In this document: piece by piece, positions 1 through 6,060 of the stretch
How the letters are laid out: each line of letters begins with the position of its first letter
Position numbering within the stretch: the first letter of the stretch is position 1
Source of the DNA: Kiritimatiellia bacterium
Lineage (GTDB): Bacteria > Verrucomicrobiota > Kiritimatiellia > RFP12 > UBA1067
Assembly: GCA_024405255.1 (NCBI GenBank)
Contig: JAKSOY010000220.1
Span: 1-7,416 of the forward strand
Length of the DNA stretch: 7,416 nt
Direction: 5' to 3'
Notes under the pieces: generated by a model
What the model was told of the DNA's origin: nothing
Databases searched by the model: none
What the model saw: the letters and a program-made list of their open reading frames with translations, nothing else
Position numbers and translations under genes: made by a program

Positions 1-19
1 GCGAAATTACGTCTTCAAC

Positions 20-1084
20 TCAATGCCGCAGCTGGCCCTTGGCATCGAACTTGATTTCCGTGCCTTCGCCAGACCAGGTGCTGAAAGCGGAAAAACCCGC
101 ATTGTAGAACGAATCTCCCGAAGCAAGAAAGCTGCCGTTGTAGAAGGCCGTTCCGCGAAGCGCCCGGGCAATACGGCGGGGGCCGATGACGACCGGCGCC
201 ATCACGGTAATCCATTCGTCGACGAGTCCCGCATCGGCAAGCGAACGCGCGAGTTTGAGTCCACCCTCGCAGAGAACGCTCATCACACCCATCGTGCCGA
301 GCTCGCGCAGCGCCTTCTTCGCATCGTCAAAGACGAGCGTCGGATTTTTCCCGTCCGTGAAGACCTGCGCATTCTTCGGCAACCGTCCGCTCTTCGAAAT
401 GACGACACGGATGAGATCCCTGTTCGGATGAATGCGCGCGAGGAGCGACGGATTGTCCTTACGCACCGTCTCGGCACCGACCATGATGGCGTCGACCGTC
501 GAACGCAACTCGTTCGTGCGGTCGCGCGACGCCTCGCACGTAATCCAGTTCGAGCCGCCCCAGTCGTCGCAGATCCTGCCGTCCATCGACATCGCGAGCT
601 TGACCGTCACATAGGGGAGGCCCGTCATCACGTGCTTGCGGAAACCGACGATCAGGCTGCGGCATTCCGCCGTCACGTCCTTGTCGCCCCTGAAAAGCTC
701 GCAGGCGATTCCATGCTTCGACAGCGCCCGCTTCGCCTTGCCGCGATTGGTCGGATTCGGATCGGCGACGGCATAGACGACGCGCCGAATGCCAGCTGCG
801 GCAATCGCGTCCGTACACGCCCCGACGCGCCCCGGCTTCGAACACGGCTCGAGCGTCACGTAAATCGTCGCGCCCTCCACATCTTCGCCGTGCCGCCGAG
901 CGTTCCGAATGGCGTTGACCTCGGCATGAGCGCAGCCGCACCGATGGTGATAACCTTTCCCGACGACCCGGTCCTCCTTGACGATAACCGCGCCCACGGC
1001 GGGATTCGGTCGCGTATGACCAAGCCCCTTCGCCGCTAGATCGGCAGCCATTCTGAGGTATTCACTATCCTGTGTACGATGCAT
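20..1084 (-). CDS. ribD: Bifunctional riboflavin biosynthesis protein RibD (deaminase/reductase)
   Basis: RibD carries out two cytoplasmic steps of riboflavin synthesis: deamination of the pyrimidine made from GTP, then NADPH-dependent reduction of the ribose side chain. Counting from the ATG at 1084 the protein has 354 residues, normal for the family. Residues 1-145 are the cytidine-deaminase-like zinc domain: TRPNPAVGAV at 24-33, HAE at 53-55 (ligand H53, catalytic E55) and EPC...GACTDA with ligands C81 and C90, then DPNP at 108-111. Residues 157-354 are the reductase: KLAMSMDGR at 162-170, SNWIT at 178-182, DAIMVGAETVRKDNP at 198-212, CEGG at 272-275 and LVDE at 287-290. In-frame ATGs at 1093 and 1195 are rejected because the family sequence begins after 1084 and a promoter -10 box overlaps the 1093 ATG. 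No Shine-Dalgarno precedes 1084, which fits a leaderless mRNA. The stop is TGA at 20-22. The downstream neighbour is outside the window. Confidence 0.95.
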   Translation of the reverse strand: MHRTQDSEYLRMAADLAAKGLGHTRPNPAVGAVIVKEDRVVGKGYHHRCGCAHAEVNAIRNARRHGEDVEGATIYVTLEPCSKPGRVGACTDAIAAAGIRRVVYAVADPNPTNRGKAKRALSKHGIACELFRGDKDVTAECRSLIVGFRKHVMTGLPYVTVKLAMSMDGRICDDWGGSNWITCEASRDRTNELRSTVDAIMVGAETVRKDNPSLLARIHPNRDLIRVVISKSGRLPKNAQVFTDGKNPTLVFDDAKKALRELGTMGVMSVLCEGGLKLARSLADAGLVDEWITVMAPVVIGPRRIARALRGTAFYNGSFLASGDSFYNAGFSAFSTWSGEGTEIKFDAKGQLRH

Positions 1085-1091
1085 GGTGCGC

Positions 1092-1120
1092 ATTATATCA
1101 AAACCGTATATGGAGTGCAA
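1092..1120 (-). promoter_or_regulatory. Promoter of ribD, extended -10 type, predicted leaderless start
   Basis: On the minus strand a perfect TATAAT lies at 1097-1092, preceded by TGA to give an extended -10 (TGnTATAAT). A partial -35, TTGCAC, lies at 1120-1115, exactly 17 bp upstream. With standard sigma-70 spacing, transcription would begin at about 1085-1084, which is the A of the ribD start codon. The mRNA would then have no 5' untranslated region. The near-palindrome CCATATACGG (1113-1104, 8 of 10 positions symmetric) sits in the spacer between the two boxes and could be an operator, but that is weak. This is a prediction from spacing only. Confidence 0.75.
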
Positions 1121-1149
1121 CCACGACGACGCACCCATTGCCATCCAAA

Positions 1150-1200
1150 CCGGCATTGAACATGACATTCCGTCACGGGCTCTGTGCCCACCCAAGCCGG
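1150..1200 (-). repeat. Nested inverted repeat (REP-like candidate) after the glycoside hydrolase gene
   Basis: The outer 5-bp arms CCGGC/GCCGG enclose an inner 4-bp GGGC/GCCC hairpin with a five-base loop (ACAGA). The element begins 31 nt past the glycoside hydrolase stop codon. It could be the end of that mRNA, acting as a 3' stabiliser or part of Rho-dependent termination, or a copy of a dispersed intergenic repeat. No second copy lies in this window, so the repeat nature is untested. The short arms make this a weak structural call. Confidence 0.3.
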
Positions 1201-1231
1201 CTGCCAGACCTTACCCATCACTGCAAATGGA

Positions 1232-4225
1232 TTACTCGATAAAACCGCAGTCGCCCCAGTCGCCGTGATCGGACTTGTCATTGTCGCCAGCGTCGGTCAC
1301 GACGAACTTGATCTGCATCACGCCGTCGGGAATCGCGACGTCGAAATGCCACTCTTCCGTCCCGCCGAAGCGGATCACCGGCGAGGTGGCGAGTTCGCTC
1401 TCACCGCCCGGGTGCAAGCCGATGATTTTGAAGACCGCACTCGACTGATCCTGCACGCGTTCGTGTTCGTCGATGCCCACCACCGCCACCACGCGCTTCC
1501 ACTCGGGCTTGCGCGCGAACACGGCCTCGCCGTTCGAATGGATGGCCATGCCGCCTTTGTACTTCTTCTTGCCGATCTGGATGACGCCGTCATACCCCTT
1601 CCCGAGTCGGATGCCACCGCCCCAGCCCGATCGCTGCGAGAGCGGCTTCAAGGTTTCGATGCGCACCGTCGGCTGCGGCGGGATCGGTCCCGGCTTCACC
1701 GCCGGCGCGAGGCGCGGATCCGAGGACGGACGCTCCACCACGCTCTTCCCCAGCGGCGCGGGGCGCGCAACCTTCACCGCCGCACCAAAGCGCGCGGTCC
1801 AGGCGATCTCGCGCGCGACCGGCGTTGTGAACGCCAAGCGCACCGTTCCGTTCGTCGTGGTCGCCACGACCTTCACCCCCGCCGCCGCGTCGGCCGCCGA
1901 AACGGCAACCTGCTCCAGCGGCATCACCGTACCGTCCGGCAAATCGGCCGCAACAACGACGCTCTCGGTCGAACCGGGCACAAGATACTTCGTCGTTGCG
2001 CTCAACGTGCGCGTGGACGCTTCCCAGCGTTCGCCCGCCACGTCCATCCACCCCTGCAGCACATGACGCGTCGTGGAGACGATCTGCGGATGATTCGCCG
2101 CGCGCTGGACGCGGAACATCTCGCATTCAAGACGGTCCATCTTCATCGCCAGCGTGTCGCCCGCGCCGAGGATGCCGAAATACTGGTCGTCCCAGAACGA
2201 ATGGACACGCCACTTCGCCGCCGGATCAAGTCCGAGCGCACCATCCTTCGCCCGGTCGCCGCAGAGCGCCGTCTTCACGACATCGCGTTTCGGTCCCGGA
2301 TTGAACAGCATCACCTGGTGCCTGTCCTTCGAAAGCTCGAGATCGTAGACACGCGGATTCACCGTACCCGGAACAAAGGCATCGATCGGACGCGCCGCGA
2401 ACGGTTCGCGGTATTCCGGATAGAGGCGCGAAAGATCGCGCGTCATCTCGGGCGTGAAGAGGCGGAAGCTCGTCGCGAGCTCCAGGCGTCCGCTCGTGAG
2501 ATAGACCGTCGTGAGAAGCGAACGGCGCACATTCGCGTTGATGCCGTGAATGGCCTTCGAGTCGGGATAGTAGTTGAACACCGTACGCATCTTGAACCAG
2601 CGGAGGCCATCCGTGGTGATCATGCGCGGATCGAACTTGTTCGAATCGCTCCAGGTGCGCTGCGTGTCGACGATGCCTGCCGTCGCATCGAGACAGGGGC
2701 GTCCGCTCTCGCCAAGGTTGCGCTCGTCAAGGAAGGCCTCCTTGCCGAGTCCTTCGCGCGCAAGCGTGAAATACTTGCGGTACACCTGCACGGCGCTTGC
2801 ATGGATGTCGTCGAAACCACCCTCCATGCGGTACCCCGTTTCGGGGTAGTCGAACTTGATGCCGCACATGCCGTCCTTGCGCAGACGCTTCCACATCGTG
2901 AGCATGTGATCGGCCATGCGCGGATCGGTCATGTCGTAGCTGACGAACGGCTGGTGGTGCATGTGCTTCTTTTCCGTGCCCTCGCAGGAGTTGAAGAGCA
3001 TCCAATCGGCATGCTGGCGTTCGAAGTCATGGCTCGGCATGCCCACCTGGAAGTAGGTGTAGGGGATGCCGTGGCGTTCCTTCAACGCGGCGCACCATTT
3101 GGCAAAGGTGTCGTAGGGCGCGCGGAGGTGTCCGTACTTCGACCAATGCGCATCGTCGTACCAGCCCTGCTCCGTGTTGCCGTTCGAACCGTAGCAATAG
3201 TAGTCGGGTTCGAGGCGCACGCCCACCTTGGAATACTTGGTGAATCCCTTCTCGTTGGCAAGGTCGAGCTCGTGAACGAGCGCCGGCGAATTGTTGATGT
3301 TGCCGAGGTGACTCAGCGCACCTACGGCCCAACCGCACAGGAGCGGGAAATCGTAGACGTTCGGGTCGCAGCCGTTCACCTTGCGCATCGCGCGTCCATA
3401 GGTCTCGGCGGAGACGAACGGATCGTCCGTCACGGCGTCGATGTAGAACGTATCGCGCGCGAAGACGACCTCGCTGGGCGGATCGAGGAGCACGCCCACT
3501 TCGTCCTTGGCGTAGAGCGTGAGCGCGCCATCGACCAGTTCGGCGTACTTGCCGAAGGCGTCGTATTGAAGGCCACCCGCGACAAGCGTACGGCGCTGTC
3601 CGTCCACGAGACCAGTCCACAGCACGCCGTTGGCGCTCAGACGCGTCAGACCGTCCAGCAGGTGAGCCGGTTCGGCGCCGGCGGCACTGTTGATGGTGCG
3701 CGCCTCGGTGATCTTGTCCCGCTTGTCTGCGAACCAGCGGCCGCCACGCAGCACGGTGGCCTCGCGCAGACGGTGACGATACCATTTCGGCGTCTTCATG
3801 CCGAAGGACGCCACGAGCGCCGGATTGTCATCGTAAAGCGTGTAGGTGTAAACAGGCGCCGGACCATTCATGCTGTGCGCGTGCTGGTAGCCGGCGTCGT
3901 AGAAACTCCAGCGTGCGCCGATGGAATCGTCCCGCACGGTGAAAGTGAGGCGAACACCATGGCCGAACGCATCGCTCACCGCGCTTTCCGCGACGCTGAA
4001 ATGCGCCCCGCGCAGAACCGAAGTCGCGCCCACGCCCGCGTCCGACAGGCGCACCTGTCCCTTCGCGTCGCGAATGGTGAACGTACCCTTTTCGACATTG
4101 AATACCACGGAGACGAGTCCGTTGGCGAGTGTCTGCGTGCCGTCGCCCTTGGTGGAGACCGCCGGCGCGGACCAGATGTCCAGAGCGGCCATCGCGAACC
4201 CGATGACGAGTAATGTCTTCTTCAT
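1232..4225 (-). CDS. Secreted multidomain glycoside hydrolase with C-terminal NPCBM-type module
   Basis: This 997-residue exported enzyme probably acts on alpha-linked sugars of plant or host glycans. A signal peptide covers residues 1-20 (cleavage after WSA). Residues about 25-285 look like a beta-rich N-terminal sandwich. Residues about 290-560 look like a TIM barrel: GVRLEPDYYCYG at 335-346, a strand ending GIKFDYPE at 455-462, and RTWSD at 523-527. In clan GH-D (GH27/GH36/GH31) the nucleophile is the Asp of a K-x-D motif and the acid/base is a later Asp, so D459 and D527 are the candidates by analogy. Residues about 615-815 form C-terminal beta domains, 820-855 is a proline-rich linker, and 855-997 resembles NPCBM: GGMAIHSNGEAVF at 891-903, VVGID at 915-919, and a DAGDN/DHGDWGDCGF end. 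An AGGAG Shine-Dalgarno lies 5 nt before the ATG. It has its own promoter at 4312-4320. The exact GH family and substrate are not settled by eye. Confidence 0.85.
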   Translation of the reverse strand: MKKTLLVIGFAMAALDIWSAPAVSTKGDGTQTLANGLVSVVFNVEKGTFTIRDAKGQVRLSDAGVGATSVLRGAHFSVAESAVSDAFGHGVRLTFTVRDDSIGARWSFYDAGYQHAHSMNGPAPVYTYTLYDDNPALVASFGMKTPKWYRHRLREATVLRGGRWFADKRDKITEARTINSAAGAEPAHLLDGLTRLSANGVLWTGLVDGQRRTLVAGGLQYDAFGKYAELVDGALTLYAKDEVGVLLDPPSEVVFARDTFYIDAVTDDPFVSAETYGRAMRKVNGCDPNVYDFPLLCGWAVGALSHLGNINNSPALVHELDLANEKGFTKYSKVGVRLEPDYYCYGSNGNTEQGWYDDAHWSKYGHLRAPYDTFAKWCAALKERHGIPYTYFQVGMPSHDFERQHADWMLFNSCEGTEKKHMHHQPFVSYDMTDPRMADHMLTMWKRLRKDGMCGIKFDYPETGYRMEGGFDDIHASAVQVYRKYFTLAREGLGKEAFLDERNLGESGRPCLDATAGIVDTQRTWSDSNKFDPRMITTDGLRWFKMRTVFNYYPDSKAIHGINANVRRSLLTTVYLTSGRLELATSFRLFTPEMTRDLSRLYPEYREPFAARPIDAFVPGTVNPRVYDLELSKDRHQVMLFNPGPKRDVVKTALCGDRAKDGALGLDPAAKWRVHSFWDDQYFGILGAGDTLAMKMDRLECEMFRVQRAANHPQIVSTTRHVLQGWMDVAGERWEASTRTLSATTKYLVPGSTESVVVAADLPDGTVMPLEQVAVSAADAAAGVKVVATTTNGTVRLAFTTPVAREIAWTARFGAAVKVARPAPLGKSVVERPSSDPRLAPAVKPGPIPPQPTVRIETLKPLSQRSGWGGGIRLGKGYDGVIQIGKKKYKGGMAIHSNGEAVFARKPEWKRVVAVVGIDEHERVQDQSSAVFKIIGLHPGGESELATSPVIRFGGTEEWHFDVAIPDGVMQIKFVVTDAGDNDKSDHGDWGDCGFIE

Positions 4226-4284
4226 AATCTCTCCTGCTTGTTAACCGATCATTCGCGCGCCGTTCCTCTTTGGCACATCGACCC

Positions 4285-4304
4285 CCGTCGCCCCTTGGCA
4301 ACGG
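4285..4304 (-). promoter_or_regulatory. Hairpin at the predicted 5' end of the glycoside hydrolase mRNA
   Basis: On the minus strand CCGTTGCC (4304-4297) pairs fully with GGCGACGG (4292-4285) around an AAGG loop: eight base pairs, one of them a G-U wobble. The predicted +1 of the promoter at 4312-4320 is position 4305, an A, so the transcript would start one base before the stem. A stem-loop at the extreme 5' end is a known way to protect an mRNA from 5'-end-dependent decay (ompA is the usual example). The same structure is not a convincing terminator for the upstream operon, because GGGGTCGATG rather than a U-run follows it. Confidence 0.55.
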
Positions 4305-4311
4305 TCCGTAC

Positions 4312-4320
4312 ATTATACCA
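4312..4320 (-). promoter_or_regulatory. Extended -10 promoter of the glycoside hydrolase gene
   Basis: The minus strand reads TGGTATAAT, a perfect extended -10 box (TGnTATAAT). No good -35 hexamer is seen at 16-19 bp spacing, which is tolerated by extended -10 promoters. It sits between the stop of the small coiled-coil gene (4325) and the hydrolase start (4225), giving an 80-nt leader. It shares the TGnTATAATG form with the ribD promoter in this window. Confidence 0.7.
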
Positions 4321-4324
4321 TAAG

Positions 4325-4687
4325 TCAGCGCGTTTCGGTTGGGTCGAGCGTAAGTTCGCTGGCCATGCGGTGCACGCGCGGAACGAGTTTGCCAAGGACC
4401 TCCGCCGTGGCAAAGAGGCTTTTCGTCTCCGCATGGCCATTGGCCACGTCGAGGATCTCGCGCTGGGCATTCGCCAAGCGCTCTTCCAACGCGCCGAAGA
4501 GGTCCATCAGCGGCGACAGATTGCAAATGACCTGATGAGCGCGCATGTCGCGTGTGTTCTGCTTGGTCTGCGCGCACTTCAAGTTGTTGTATTCCTCCCG
4601 CAGTCGGCTCAGCTTGGCCTCGAGAACGGCGATCCGCGTCTGATCGTCGTGGGGAACGGCATTCGCGTTGATTTCAATCGTCGGCAT
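4325..4687 (-). CDS. Small helical, coiled-coil protein of unknown function
   Basis: I do not recognise this 120-residue protein. It has no signal peptide and is probably cytoplasmic. Residues about 15-42 (TRIAVLEAKLSRLREEYNNL...) have the heptad pattern of a coiled coil, and a second helical stretch lies at about 57-82 (LSPLMDLFGALEERLANAQREI). It ends in a charged tail. It carries two cysteines (C38 and C55) and no enzyme motif. The start is supported by an AGGAAGG Shine-Dalgarno about 9 nt upstream. It is the last gene of the five-gene run, 39 nt after the HD hydrolase, and its stop is followed at once by the next promoter. It could be a structural or partner subunit of the HD protein, but nothing in the sequence shows that. 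Confidence 0.75.
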   Translation of the reverse strand: MPTIEINANAVPHDDQTRIAVLEAKLSRLREEYNNLKCAQTKQNTRDMRAHQVICNLSPLMDLFGALEERLANAQREILDVANGHAETKSLFATAEVLGKLVPRVHRMASELTLDPTETR

Positions 4688-4726
4688 GTTCTTTTTCCTT
4701 CCTGGTGGGACATTCGATGAGGGTGC

Positions 4727-5353
4727 TTATTTCTTGCCTTCGCGGTTTTCGAGCAGATAGGTGGCGAGCTCGTCGGCCGCCGAAATAATCGACACAAGAG
4801 GCGACTTCTCTTTGGCGGACGAAAGGCTGTTGCTCTCTTCCGCGCAATGGAACGGCAGATTGAATGCGCCCATGTGCCACCGAATGGCGAGCATCTCGGC
4901 GTCAGTCAGGTCAAGCCCCCATCGCAGAAGCTGAACGACGCTCTTCTCGCCGTGTCCCATCGGGAAGGACGAATAGTCGGCCGTATACCCCAGATAGTCT
5001 TCCCATTTGCCGTTGGCGTTCTTGCGATGCCGGATTTCCTGACGGTAGACTTCCGCTTTGCAGACGTCATGCAACAGGGCGGCAATCGCCACGCTTGCTT
5101 CGGGCACCTGCGCCTCGATTTCGGGGCGGAATTTGATCTGCATCATACGGATCACGACCGCCTCCTGATAGACATTGAGCGAATGCAGGAGCAACCCGCC
5201 GGGTTCCGCGCCATGGAAGCGCGTCGACGCCGGTGCCGAAAAGAACCCCAAGGCCTCCAGCTGTGTCAGCACATTCTCCATGCCCGGGCGTTGCGTGCCG
5301 AGCAGGATCGCACAGTATTGTTTCTTCAACGAATCGATTTCTTCCGGCGTCAT
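4727..5353 (-). CDS. Stand-alone HD-domain metal-dependent phosphohydrolase
   Basis: This is a cytoplasmic HD-superfamily protein. Numbered from the ATG at 5359, likely metal ligands are H59 (in GGLLLHSLNVY), H97-D98 (in ALLHDVCKAE), H136 (MGHGEKS), H162 (RWHMGAF) and D196 (ISAADELA). That order, H...HD...H...H...D, is seen in dinuclear HD enzymes and resembles the HD part of YhaM-type 3'-5' exonucleases, but no OB-fold nucleic-acid-binding domain is present. The substrate is likely a phosphate ester, perhaps a nucleotide. Two ATGs are available, at 5359 and 5353 (ATGAAAATG). The AGGAG lies only 2 nt before the first and 8 nt before the second, so I prefer 5353 (208 residues; 210 from 5359). 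It follows the thermonuclease gene by 44-50 nt and belongs to the same operon. Confidence 0.88.
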   Translation of the reverse strand: MTPEEIDSLKKQYCAILLGTQRPGMENVLTQLEALGFFSAPASTRFHGAEPGGLLLHSLNVYQEAVVIRMMQIKFRPEIEAQVPEASVAIAALLHDVCKAEVYRQEIRHRKNANGKWEDYLGYTADYSSFPMGHGEKSVVQLLRWGLDLTDAEMLAIRWHMGAFNLPFHCAEESNSLSSAKEKSPLVSIISAADELATYLLENREGKK

Positions 5354-5403
5354 TTTCATTTCTCCTCTCTCACATCCTAGACACGATTCAGCAGTCCACG
5401 ATC

Positions 5404-6057
5404 TTACAGGTGAGATGGAATCAGGCCCTGTTTCTTGGCCTTTTGCGCATCGCGTTTGGCCTTGCGGAAGGCCCAGGGGTCCTGCGCGTTGGGATCGATC
5501 CAGAGGCCGCGCTTCGCAGCTTTGGCCTCACGCATCGCCGCCAGATACGCAGGTGTTTTCGTATAATGGTAGGCCCACGCATAACCGTCTTTCACCATCT
5601 GGAGATTGACATTGAGCCACGAGGGCGCACCTTCGTTCTTCGCGGCGAACTGCTGAACCCAGATGGTTCCGAGAATGCGTCCATACTGGTCCTTCTCCTT
5701 CCAGGTCACGCGTACAGCCTGCCCCGCGATGAAGGAGGCGAGGTGCTCTCGGCATTTCTGTCCAAACGCCTGCTTGCTTTCGGGCGCATCGATGTCCAGC
5801 AGGCGGATCTTGTGCTGTGTCTTCGCCGCATCGAGCACCGTCACCGTGTCGCCGTCCGAAACGCGAACAACCCGCCCTTCGATCTGCCTGAAGTTACGCA
5901 TGGCCACACGCCATCCATCGGCCTCGTCTTTCGTCACGTGAAGCGGCTCCGGATAACCGTTGCGAAAGGCGACATGGCGATGCGCGATCACCTCGCTCCA
6001 GGCGAAAGACGCGAGCAAAGAAAAGACGAACAGGACAAAGATTCTCTTCATTTTCAT
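5404..6057 (-). CDS. Exported thermonuclease-family (SNase-like) nuclease
   Basis: This 217-residue protein has a signal peptide (about residues 1-21, cleavage near FAWS). An unassigned segment of about 37 residues follows, then a full staphylococcal-nuclease domain at about 58-180. All catalytic positions of S. aureus nuclease are matched: DGDT at 68-71 (D70), KIRLLDIDAPES with R85, D90 and E93, and DQYGR with R127. GLWIDP and PWAFRK close the domain, and a basic tail (KAKRDAQKAKKQ) follows. The family cleaves DNA and RNA with calcium. Location is periplasmic or secreted. The gene starts 3 nt after the TGA of the upstream gene and has no clear Shine-Dalgarno, so it is probably translated by coupling. 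A second ATG is present at 6051. The short basic tail might bind nucleic acid. Confidence 0.93.
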   Translation of the reverse strand: MKMKRIFVLFVFSLLASFAWSEVIAHRHVAFRNGYPEPLHVTKDEADGWRVAMRNFRQIEGRVVRVSDGDTVTVLDAAKTQHKIRLLDIDAPESKQAFGQKCREHLASFIAGQAVRVTWKEKDQYGRILGTIWVQQFAAKNEGAPSWLNVNLQMVKDGYAWAYHYTKTPAYLAAMREAKAAKRGLWIDPNAQDPWAFRKAKRDAQKAKKQGLIPSHL

Positions 6058-6060
6058 TTT

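Larger units (their letters stand above)
1085..1231. other. 147-nt spacer between the glycoside hydrolase gene and ribD
   Basis: The promoter-proximal part is the ribD promoter. The rest holds a nested inverted repeat at 1150-1200. The outer arms are CCGGC (1200-1196) and GCCGG (1154-1150). Inside is a small hairpin, GGGC-ACAGA-GCCC, at 1189-1177 that wobble pairs can lengthen by two. No U-run follows, so it is not a standard intrinsic terminator. A 41-codon frame on the minus strand (1218-1093) spans this region but has no ribosome-binding site and ends inside the -10 box, so I do not call it a gene. Confidence 0.5.

Noticed and set aside
1085..1195. A 37-residue N-terminal extension of ribD starting at 1195.
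   Set aside because: It crosses the ribD promoter, has no Shine-Dalgarno, and lies before the point where the RibD family sequence normally begins.
1093..1218. A 41-codon minus-strand frame in the spacer before ribD (peptide begins MGKVWQPAWVG).
   Set aside because: No ribosome-binding site, unusual Trp/Arg/Cys composition, and its stop codon lies within the ribD -10 box.
1085..1231. An FMN riboswitch upstream of ribD.
   Set aside because: The conserved multi-stem pattern and its fixed sequence blocks are absent, and the predicted transcript begins at the start codon.
1184..4213. A 1009-codon open frame on the plus strand opposite the glycoside hydrolase, and similar long plus-strand frames opposite ribD, the HD gene, the nuclease gene, the coiled-coil gene and the four-cysteine gene.
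   Set aside because: Each is in exact codon register with the real gene, so it stays open whenever the real gene avoids TTA, CTA and TCA codons, which are rare in GC-rich coding sequence. The products are rich in His, Arg and Ala with no domain, whereas the minus-strand products show clear motifs and signal peptides.
4285..4304. The hairpin read as a Rho-independent terminator for the five-gene run.
   Set aside because: No U-tract follows the stem on the minus strand, and it lies downstream of the hydrolase promoter at the predicted transcript start.
5562..5567. A perfect TATAAT on the plus strand inside the nuclease gene.
   Set aside because: No TGn extension and no -35 at suitable spacing; it falls in coding sequence and no plus-strand gene follows.
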